Origin: Ramlibacter sp. | Lineage (GTDB): Bacteria; Pseudomonadota; Gammaproteobacteria; Burkholderiales; Burkholderiaceae_C | DNA: 13,004 nt | Assembly (NCBI GenBank): GCA_025351615.1 | Contig: JANXVP010000088.1 | Location: 1-13,004, forward strand | Direction of reading: 5' to 3' | Shown: one piece after another, positions 8,081-13,004 of the stretch | Numbering within the stretch: position 1 is the stretch's first letter | Layout: every line of letters starts with the position of its first letter | Position numbers and translations under genes: made by a program | The notes under the pieces: model-generated | What the model was told of the DNA's origin: nothing | The model's input: the letters and a program-made list of their open reading frames with translations, nothing else | The model's database searches: none

Positions 8081-8433
8081 GTCAGGCCTTGGAATGAGTC
8101 GCTGCCGGGGAGTTGCAGGGGAAGGGCGCAGGGCTCGACCGCACACGCTGCGCCCTGGCAACAGTTGTCGGTCAGGTAGCCAAGCACCGAATTCATTTGC
8201 CCGAACGCGGCGCGGTAGATGATGTTCCGGCTGGCGCGCTCCTGGGTGACGAGCCCGGCGTAAGCCAGCTCTTTCAGATGGAAAGAAAGCGCGCTGGGCG
8301 CCACCCCCAGCCCCTGCGCCATGGTCCCCGGGGTCATCCCCGTCTGGCCCGCGACAACCAGAGCACGGAAGACCTGGAGACGGACCGGCTGAGCCAAAGC
8401 AGCAAGCGCCTTGATTGCAGTGGTTTCATCCAT
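8002..8433 (-). CDS. arsR: ArsR-family arsenite-responsive repressor
   Basis: Predicted 143-residue winged-helix repressor of the arsR-acr3 unit. The DNA-binding part is clear: PVRLQVFRALV, the helix-turn-helix MTPGTMAQGLGVAPSALSFHLKEL (about 33-56) and the wing with RASRNIIYRA. It lacks the classical ELCVCDL metal site of plasmid R773 ArsR. Instead it has C91, C92, C97 and C102 after the last helix, in NCCQGAAC, close to the C95/C96/C102 arrangement described for Acidithiobacillus ferrooxidans ArsR, so As(III) sensing by these C-terminal cysteines is likely. The protein is longer than the usual 100-120 residues: from about residue 107 it runs as a low-complexity Ser/Pro/Ala tail into acr3. 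Reading the next frame would end it at a TGA two bases before the acr3 ATG, so a frameshift is possible. The ATG start lies beside an AT-rich palindrome. Confidence 0.92.
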   Translation of the reverse strand: MDETTAIKALAALAQPVRLQVFRALVVAGQTGMTPGTMAQGLGVAPSALSFHLKELAYAGLVTQERASRNIIYRAAFGQMNSVLGYLTDNCCQGAACAVEPCALPLQLPGSDSFQGLTCLAPTSSAPRRQFPPDPQSAFSSAT

Positions 8434-8436
8434 AAA

Positions 8437-8458
8437 TCAATAGTCATTGAATTATTGA
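8437..8458. promoter_or_regulatory. Candidate ArsR operator
   Basis: Just upstream of the arsR start codon lie nested palindromes: TCAATA-N10-TATTGA spans 8437-8458, and within it TCAAT-N4-ATTGA spans 8437-8450. The patch is strikingly AT-rich against the GC-rich surroundings. AT-rich dyads of this kind overlapping the promoter are what ArsR repressors bind, so autorepression relieved by arsenite is the expected logic. The proximity to the ATG (4 bases) implies a short leader. Confidence 0.6.
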
Positions 8459-8559
8459 AGTTTGCCAACGCCGCTGATGCTGATGGGGCCGGTTTGTACG
8501 GCAACGCACAGACAGGCAGTAACGTCCAGTGCACTCTGGGGCCACTTGAAGGTCTCCAT
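8452..8559 (-). CDS. Possible 35-residue peptide upstream of arsR
   Basis: A short frame on the arsR strand begins METFKWPQ, contains ACLCVAV and ends at a TAA inside the candidate operator, 18 bases before the arsR ATG. A GGAG lies 7 bases upstream of its ATG, which is the only positive evidence. It could be a leader peptide, the remnant of a lost gene, or chance. No family is recognised. Confidence 0.2.
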   Translation of the reverse strand: METFKWPQSALDVTACLCVAVQTGPISISGVGKLQ

Positions 8560-8817
8560 GTTGTCGCTCCATCCATTTGCAGCAATCCTGCAGGTCCCCC
8601 TGCCCGAAGTGAAAGGAAGGCAACGCCGCGGAGAACGGACTGGCACCGGTGCTGACAGCGCCTTGCCCTACCTTGAAGAATCACGCTCCGTTCTGGAAGG
8701 CCATGACTCCTTGCGTCTCGCGAGAAATCTCAGCCCCGGCGAACCTGATGCAAGCCGCAACCAGGGCGGGCATGCATCAGCCTCGAAGGGCGCGCAGCGA
8801 CGCCAGGCAGGCTCCGC
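8459..8817. other. Divergent intergenic region between arsR and the kinase
   Basis: About 360 bases separate the arsR operator from the kinase start. Apart from the doubtful 35-residue frame on the minus strand, I see no gene. A rightward frame that stops at 8821, overlapping the kinase ATG as ATGA, has a composition (Arg/Gly/Ser rich, no domains) that looks like chance. Promoters for both directions must lie here, but no clear consensus -35/-10 pair stands out. No terminator-like hairpin was seen. Confidence 0.4.
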
Positions 8818-9945
8818 ATGATGCATACCTTCCTGGCCAACAACCGCGACGCGCTGATCAAACGGTGCAAACACAAGGTTGCACAAAGGCCAAAGCGCGC
8901 CGCCACCGACGTCCAGCTCGCCAACGGCGTCCCGTTATTTCTCGACCAGCTCTCCAGAACACTGGAGGCCGAAGAGGCCGGTGAAGCTGCGGAAGGCCTG
9001 AAAATTTCCGGCTCGGCGGGCGGCGATGCCAATGCCCTGTCCGAAATCGGCCTGAGCGCCACCGCCCACGGGAAAGAATTGCTGATGCTCGGTTACACGG
9101 TGGACCAGGTGGTTCACGATTGTGGCGACCTGTGCCAGGCCATTACCGACCTGGCGTTCGAGCGGGACGCGCCGTTCGCGATCGAAGAATTCCGGACCCT
9201 CAACCGCTGCCTGGACAATGCCATCGCCGATGCGGTCACGGCATTCAGCGCCCAGCGGGATGCTGCGCTGGTGCGTGAGCAGCATGCAGAGGCCAACGAG
9301 CGCGTGGGTTTCCTGGTGCACGAACTGCGCAATGCCCTGGGAACGGCGACCCTCGCATGCAGCGCGCTCGAATTGGGAGGCATGACCATGAATGGCGCAA
9401 CCGGGGCCGTCCTGCGGCGCAGCCTGGGAGCTTTGACGACGCTCATCGACCGGTCACTCGATGAGGTCAGAAGCGGCATCCAGGCGCACAGGCACACCTT
9501 TGCGCTGGCTGCGCTGATTGTTGACGCTGAACATGCGGCGCAGCTGGACGCGACTGCCAGAGGCTGCACTTTGTCGGTGTCGAAGGTGGACCCGGGGCTG
9601 ATGGTTCGCGGACACCGCGAGCTGCTGTTGGCCGCGCTGGCCAACCTGCTGCAAAACGCCTTCAAGTTCACTTACCCGAACACCGAGGTGCGCTTGCATG
9701 TTTGCACTTCCGGCGACCGGGTGCTGATCGAGGTCACGGACCACTGCGGTGGCCTGCCCGCCGGAGGGACGGAACACATGTTCACTTCCTTCCACCGGCG
9801 CAGGGACGACAAATCCGGCCTGGGGATGGGGCTGTCCATTGCCCGGCAAAGCATCGAGGCAGACGCCGGGACGCTCAGTGTTCGCGACCTGCCCGGCACC
9901 GGGTGTGTTTTCACGATTTCCCTCCCCCGCTTCCCGCTGCAGTAG
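8818..9945 (+). CDS. Soluble sensor histidine kinase, RsbRD-like N-terminus
   Basis: Predicted 375-residue cytoplasmic histidine kinase with no membrane helix. Residues 1 to about 150 are helical and resemble the RsbRD-type N-terminal sensor domain, with the typical AHGKELLMLGYTVDQVVHDCGDLCQAI (about 83-109). A dimerisation helix follows with candidate phospho-acceptor H168 in FLVHELRNALG, then the ATP-binding domain: N276 and N280 in the N-box LANLLQNAFKF, a G1 box DHCGG at 308-312 in place of the usual DxGxG, and a G2 box GLGMGLSIARQ at about 334-344. The Cys in the G1 box is, as far as I recall, normal for this Burkholderiales subgroup. An AGG lies 6 bases before the ATG; a second ATG follows directly. 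No response regulator, anti-sigma factor or STAS gene adjoins it, so the kinase is an orphan whose partner is unknown. Confidence 0.88.
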   Translation: MMHTFLANNRDALIKRCKHKVAQRPKRAATDVQLANGVPLFLDQLSRTLEAEEAGEAAEGLKISGSAGGDANALSEIGLSATAHGKELLMLGYTVDQVVHDCGDLCQAITDLAFERDAPFAIEEFRTLNRCLDNAIADAVTAFSAQRDAALVREQHAEANERVGFLVHELRNALGTATLACSALELGGMTMNGATGAVLRRSLGALTTLIDRSLDEVRSGIQAHRHTFALAALIVDAEHAAQLDATARGCTLSVSKVDPGLMVRGHRELLLAALANLLQNAFKFTYPNTEVRLHVCTSGDRVLIEVTDHCGGLPAGGTEHMFTSFHRRRDDKSGLGMGLSIARQSIEADAGTLSVRDLPGTGCVFTISLPRFPLQ

Positions 9946-9981
9946 CCGCCAAGCCGCTGCTGGCAACGCTGAACTCGCGCT

Positions 9982-11007
9982 TCAGCAGGCGACGAGCGTG
10001 GCCAGCACCAGTTGCGGCGCGAGGTCGTTGAGGCAGCGGGTATGGCCGAGCGGGCATACCCGCTGGAAGCACGGCGAACAATCCAGGGGCGGCTGGTAGG
10101 CGGGATTCGTCTTCAGCCACAGCACCCGCGCGAGCTCGTTCAGCGGCGGCGTGTGCAAAGGGCTCGACGATCCGAACAGCGCCACCTGCGGGACGCCGAA
10201 CGCGGCGGCGACGTGCATCAGGCCGGAGTCGTTGCTGATGACCGCTCTGGCGCCGGCGATCAGCGCGAAGGCCTGCGCAAGCGAGGTCTCGCCCGCCAGG
10301 TTGATGCACTTGCCAGGGGCGGCGGCTTCGATTTCCCCGCACAGGGTCCGCTCCTTGGCGGAGCCGAGCAGGACAACCGGCCGATCGAGGAGGCGCGCCA
10401 GATCCGCGAAATGCAGCGCCGGCCAGCGCTTGGCCGGGCCGAACTCGGCGCCGGGGGCGAAGACGAAGAAGCCTCCCGGTTCCAGGCCCTGCGCCTGCTG
10501 CGCCGCCGTCACCTCTTGCGCGCTGAGCCGCAGCTGCGGCCTGTCGTTTTCCAGTCCTTCCCGATCGCCGCTCAGCGCAGAATAGAAAGCCACCATCGGC
10601 GGCTTGTTCTTCGGGTTGCCGAGCCGGTGCGTCAACAGGCCGACCCGCGCTTCGCCGAGGTAGCCGACCCGTTTGGGAATTGCCGCAAGAAAGGGCAGCA
10701 ACGCGCTCTTGAGCGAATTCGGCAGCACGTACGCGATGTCGAAGCGTCCCGCGACCTGCCGGGCGATCGAGCGGCGCGCCTTGAATTGCAGGCCACCGTG
10801 CTGGAACGGAAATTCGATCACTTCACTGACCTGGGGCATCGCGCGATACACCGGCGCCACCCAGGGCAGCGCGCCCACCGTGAGCTTTTCACCCCGCGCA
10901 TGCAGCCGCCGCAGCAGCGGCTCGGTCATCACCGCGTCGCCGATCCACTGGGGGGCGATGATTAACGATGACCCGGGGTCAGACCCCGATTCAGGACGAT
11001 TGCGCAT
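9982..11007 (-). CDS. waaF: LPS heptosyltransferase II (glycosyltransferase family 9)
   Basis: Predicted 341-residue inner-membrane-associated cytoplasmic enzyme that adds the second L-glycero-D-manno-heptose to the LPS inner core. Signatures: SLIIAPQWIGDAVMTEPLL at the N-terminal donor/acceptor fold, FAPGAEFGPAKRWP at mid-protein, and NDSGLMHVAAAFGVPQVALFGSSSP in the ADP-heptose-binding half, followed by a Cys-rich C-terminus (LDCSPCFQRVCPLGH) typical of WaaF. Length matches the family. The oddity is the start: most WaaF proteins begin a residue or two before LIIAP, but here the first ATG/GTG/TTG in frame is at 11007, giving a 14-residue prefix encoded by a REP-like inverted repeat, with no good ribosome binding site. 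Either that ATG is used or the native start was replaced. The gene lies 100 bases downstream of the zinc-finger gene in the same direction. Confidence 0.92.
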   Translation of the reverse strand: MRNRPESGSDPGSSLIIAPQWIGDAVMTEPLLRRLHARGEKLTVGALPWVAPVYRAMPQVSEVIEFPFQHGGLQFKARRSIARQVAGRFDIAYVLPNSLKSALLPFLAAIPKRVGYLGEARVGLLTHRLGNPKNKPPMVAFYSALSGDREGLENDRPQLRLSAQEVTAAQQAQGLEPGGFFVFAPGAEFGPAKRWPALHFADLARLLDRPVVLLGSAKERTLCGEIEAAAPGKCINLAGETSLAQAFALIAGARAVISNDSGLMHVAAAFGVPQVALFGSSSPLHTPPLNELARVLWLKTNPAYQPPLDCSPCFQRVCPLGHTRCLNDLAPQLVLATLVAC

Positions 11008-11050
11008 TCGAAGTCCAGCGGCGTTGAACGAAATCGGGCTCTGACCCCGG
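10973..11050. repeat. REP-like inverted repeat across the waaF start
   Basis: Two near-identical 20-base arms face each other: CCGGGGTCAGACCCCGATTC at 10973-10992 and the complement of CCGGGGTCAGAGCCCGATTT at 11031-11050, matching at 18 of 20 positions, with 38 bases between them. The left arm is itself a palindrome (GGGGTC-A-GACCCC, 10975-10987). I recall the GGGGTCAGA(G/C)CCCGATT motif as a dispersed, often paired palindrome in betaproteobacterial genomes associated with REP-type transposases. The waaF ATG at 11007 lies in the spacer. No transposase gene is nearby. Confidence 0.75.
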
Positions 11051-11077
11051 CTGATCAGATGGTGGGCCTGCGTCTGG

Positions 11078-11098
11078 ATTCCGGATCAAGCCCGGAAT
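11078..11098. repeat. Short hairpin, probable dispersed intergenic repeat
   Basis: ATTCCGG at 11078-11084 pairs with CCGGAAT at 11092-11098 around a 7-base loop, inside a longer string reading CTGGATTCCGG...CCCGGAATGACGA. This string resembles dispersed intergenic repeats seen in many proteobacteria. It sits 9 bases past the stop codon of the zinc-finger gene, so on the minus strand the hairpin could also stabilise or end that transcript, although no T run follows. Confidence 0.55.
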
Positions 11099-11107
11099 GA
11101 CGAATCT

Positions 11108-11329
11108 TCAATGCCCCCCGCCAAAGTGCTCACCCTCTTTCAGCCGGTACACGTTGCCGCAATACGGACACTTGGCGTGCCCGGTGCGTGCGATGTCGAG
11201 GTAGACGCGCGGGTGGTTGTTCCACAGCTTCATCTCGGCCGCGGGGCTGGGACAGAAGATGCCGCCCTGCGCATTGAGGTCTTTGGCGAGCAGTTCGACG
11301 TCGCCCGTCTTCGAGGCTGTGTTGTTCAT
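11108..11329 (-). CDS. Zinc-finger protein, zf-CHCC family
   Basis: A 73-residue cytoplasmic protein with a single zf-CHCC domain, the family related to the mitochondrial complex I accessory subunit NDUFS6. The expected ligands are present: C26 in IFCPSP, H39 in WNNHPRVYLD, and C54/C57 in AKCPYCGNVYRL. The C-terminal HFGGGH is also typical. Proteins of this kind are common next to ilvE in betaproteobacteria; their bacterial role is not established, though a zinc- or Fe-S-related assembly task has been suggested by analogy with NDUFS6. The ATG lies one base after the ilvE stop and its AAGG ribosome binding site is inside the last ilvE codons, so translation is almost certainly coupled to ilvE. 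Length and motif spacing are normal. Confidence 0.9.
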   Translation of the reverse strand: MNNTASKTGDVELLAKDLNAQGGIFCPSPAAEMKLWNNHPRVYLDIARTGHAKCPYCGNVYRLKEGEHFGGGH

Positions 11330-11330
11330 C

Positions 11331-12266
11331 TCAAACCTTGGTCAGCCAGTGAGCGTACCTGGGATTGCGGCCGTTCACGATGTCGAAGAACGCCGACTGG
11401 ATCTTCTCGGTGATCGGGCCGCGCGAGCCGCTGCCGATCTCGATCCGGTCCAGTTCGCGGATCGGCGTCACTTCGGCTGCCGTGCCGGTGAAAAAGGCTT
11501 CGTCGGCGATGTAGATCTCGTCGCGCGTGATGCGCTTTTGCACCAGCTCCAGCCCCAGGTCCTTGCAGATGTGGGTCACCGTGTTGCGGGTGATGCCGTT
11601 GAGGGCGCCGGCCGACAGGTCGGGGGTGTAAACCACGCCGTCTTTGACCACGAAGACATTTTCGCCCGCGCCTTCGCTGACGAAGCCCGAAGCGTCCAGC
11701 AGCAGCGCCTCGTCGTAGCCATCGTCGAGCGCCTCCATGTTGGCCATGATCGAGTTGGTGTAGTTGCTCACCGCCTTGGCCTGTGTCATGGTGATGTTGA
11801 CGTGGTGCCGGGTGTAACTCGACGTCTTCACCCGGATGCCGCGTTTCATGCCCTCTTCGCCCAGGTAGGCGCCCCAGGCCCAGGCTGCCACCATCAGGTG
11901 GATCTGGTTGCCGCGCGGACTGACGCCGAGTTTCTGCGAGCCGATCCAGGTGAGCGGCCGCAGATAGCAGCTTTCGAGCTTGTTGGCCCGCACCACGTCG
12001 CGCTGCACCTGCATGACCTGCTCCTTGCTGAAGGGAATCGCCATGCGCAGGATCTTGGCGCTGTTGAACAACCGGTCGGTGTGCTCCTGCAGGCGGAAGA
12101 TGGCGGTGCCATTGACGGTGTTGTAGGCCCGCACGCCCTCGAAGGCGCCGCAGCCGTAGTGCAGCGTATGGGTCAGCACGTGGATCTTGGCGTCGCGCCA
12201 CTCCACCATCTCGCCGTCCATCCAGATCTTGCCGTCGCGGTCGGCCATCGAGGGAATCGCGTTCAT
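11331..12266 (-). CDS. ilvE: Branched-chain amino acid aminotransferase
   Basis: Predicted 311-residue PLP enzyme of fold type IV that carries out the last step of leucine, isoleucine and valine synthesis, exchanging the amino group with glutamate/2-oxoglutarate. Family features: HTLHYGCGAFEGVRAY near residues 33-48, catalytic lysine K164 in TQAKAVSNYTNS, the cofactor-binding SEGAGENVFVV with E198, ALNGITRNT for the phosphate cup, and FFTGTAAEVTPI near 258-269. The length matches IlvE. The start is supported by AAGGA nine bases before the ATG at 12266, with the typical N-terminal sequence MADRDGKIWMDGE just after. A small hairpin (GGGAC-ATAAAC-GTCCC, 12282-12297) lies directly upstream of the ribosome binding site. 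The gene is coupled to the zinc-finger gene downstream and lies 43 bases from the small membrane-protein gene upstream. Confidence 0.96.
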   Translation of the reverse strand: MNAIPSMADRDGKIWMDGEMVEWRDAKIHVLTHTLHYGCGAFEGVRAYNTVNGTAIFRLQEHTDRLFNSAKILRMAIPFSKEQVMQVQRDVVRANKLESCYLRPLTWIGSQKLGVSPRGNQIHLMVAAWAWGAYLGEEGMKRGIRVKTSSYTRHHVNITMTQAKAVSNYTNSIMANMEALDDGYDEALLLDASGFVSEGAGENVFVVKDGVVYTPDLSAGALNGITRNTVTHICKDLGLELVQKRITRDEIYIADEAFFTGTAAEVTPIRELDRIEIGSGSRGPITEKIQSAFFDIVNGRNPRYAHWLTKV

Positions 12267-12309
12267 TGACTTGGGTCCTTGGGGACATAAACGTCCCGAG
12301 CCCAGTATT

Positions 12310-12732
12310 TTAAGGCGCCGAAGTTACCCCGCCGGCCGGGGCCGCCGAAGGGCGCACCATTTGCCACTTCGCCAGTCGGCCATCCGCGAATTCACAGGTG
12401 ACGTGCGACTCGCTGCCGTCGGTCCAGCGGTAGATTTCGGGCTGTTCGTCCGGACGCGACAACTGCGTGCCAAGCGATCGGGTCAGCGCCAGCACGTGCA
12501 GCAGGTTGACCCCCGGCTTGAGCTTGGCGTTGAGCATCACGGCGCTGTCGACATAGCCGATCGGGCGATTGGCCGCCCGCTTGAGCGCCGTCATCATGCG
12601 GTTGAAGTGCAGCAGCACCCACATCACGATGCCGCCAGCCACCAGGGCGACCCCGGGCCAGCCATAGCCCCGCCACGCCGCGGCAATCAGGACCACGCCA
12701 AGGACGGGCGGCAGGATTTTCCGGAAATTCAT
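12310..12732 (-). CDS. Conserved small membrane protein
   Basis: A 140-residue protein with two adjacent hydrophobic helices at about 6-23 and 25-44 (VALVAGGIVMWVLLHF), followed by a soluble part with NRPIGYVDSAVMLNAKLKPG, YRWTDGSESHVTCEF and a Pro/Ala-rich tail. It should be anchored in the inner membrane, the bulk facing the cytoplasm or periplasm undetermined. Homologous small proteins in Comamonadaceae sit at this place beside ilvE and are, as I recall, sometimes labelled glycerate kinase in databases. That label is unsupported here: the protein is far too short and has no kinase motif. It lies between radA and ilvE on the same strand with short gaps (30 and 43 bases), so it is probably part of that transcript. 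Function unknown. Confidence 0.82.
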   Translation of the reverse strand: MNFRKILPPVLGVVLIAAAWRGYGWPGVALVAGGIVMWVLLHFNRMMTALKRAANRPIGYVDSAVMLNAKLKPGVNLLHVLALTRSLGTQLSRPDEQPEIYRWTDGSESHVTCEFADGRLAKWQMVRPSAAPAGGVTSAP

Positions 12733-12762
12733 GGACAGGATTGTGCCTAGGGAGTGCTCGGC

Positions 12763-13004
12763 CTACAGCCCGCGCACGACGTCCATCGCTTCTTCCACCC
12801 GTTCCACCGCGTGGATCGTCAAGCCTTCGATATCGCGCGCGCCCTTTTTCGGCGCGTTGGCCCGGGGCACCACCGCCACGGAGAAGCCGAGCTTGGCGGC
12901 TTCCCGCAGCCGCTCCTGGCCGCGCGGCGCCGGGCGCACTTCGCCCGCCAGGCCCACTTCACCGAAGGCGATGAAGCCCTTGGGCAGCGGCTTGCCGCGC
13001 AGGC
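12763..13004 (-). CDS. radA: DNA repair protein RadA, C-terminal part
   Basis: Only the last 79 residues plus the TAG stop are in the window; the gene continues beyond the right edge. The sequence GFIAFGEVGLAGEVRP followed by RLREAAKLGF and ending IHAVERVEEAMDVV matches the Lon-protease-like C-terminal domain of RadA (Sms), a RecA-like ATPase that drives branch migration during recombinational repair. The zinc-finger and ATPase parts lie outside. The KGAR residues near the end fit the family. The next gene on the same strand starts 30 bases past the stop. Confidence 0.93.
   Translation of the reverse strand, partial: LRGKPLPKGFIAFGEVGLAGEVRPAPRGQERLREAAKLGFSVAVVPRANAPKKGARDIEGLTIHAVERVEEAMDVVRGL

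Noticed and set aside
8462..8821. Rightward 119-residue frame ending in an ATGA overlap with the kinase start
   Set aside because: Arg/Gly/Ser-rich composition without domain features and no ribosome binding site. The overlap looks coincidental in GC-rich DNA.
12282..12297. Hairpin upstream of ilvE as a leader attenuator or riboswitch
   Set aside because: Only a 5-bp stem, with no leader peptide rich in branched-chain codons, no T run and no larger structure.

Overview
The window is GC-rich, densely coded DNA from a proteobacterium, most likely a betaproteobacterium of the order Burkholderiales (Comamonadaceae-like). The main pointers are the block radA - small membrane protein - ilvE - CHCC zinc-finger protein - waaF, the AmpG-type permease, a Burkholderiales-style soluble sensor kinase and REP-like palindromes of the GGGGTCAGA type. 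This placement is inferred from gene content and protein style; no rRNA, tRNA, integrase, insertion sequence or CRISPR array is visible.

Layout, left to right. (1) 85-1794 (+): a secreted lipoprotein of unknown function with its own ribosome binding site. (2) 1850-2686 (-): a secreted M48 zinc metalloprotease, divergent from (3) 2733-4343 (+), an AmpG-family muropeptide permease. (4) 4446-5159 and 5184-6350 (+): an OmpR-type response regulator and its membrane histidine kinase, with a candidate direct-repeat operator upstream. (5) 6476-6502: a textbook intrinsic terminator, followed at 6581-6916 (+) by a small helical protein I do not recognise. (6) 8433-6989 (-): a compact arsenite-resistance unit, arsR then acr3, whose start region carries nested palindromes that look like an ArsR operator. 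(7) 8818-9945 (+): a soluble histidine kinase with an RsbRD-like N-terminus and no adjacent response regulator. (8) 13004-9982 (-): radA (C-terminal part only), a conserved small membrane protein, ilvE, a zf-CHCC protein coupled to ilvE, and the LPS heptosyltransferase waaF.

Envelope biology recurs: peptidoglycan recycling (AmpG), LPS inner-core assembly (WaaF), periplasmic proteolysis (M48), a surface lipoprotein and a membrane two-component sensor. The arsenic unit and the orphan kinase add stress responses.

Most of the window looks like ordinary chromosome. The most unusual features are a REP-type inverted repeat that supplies the start codon of waaF, an ArsR that runs 79 bases into acr3 and may be frameshifted at its C-terminus, the orphan soluble kinase, and the small unrecognised gene behind the terminator. 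I did not find a clear multi-gene system that I would call new.
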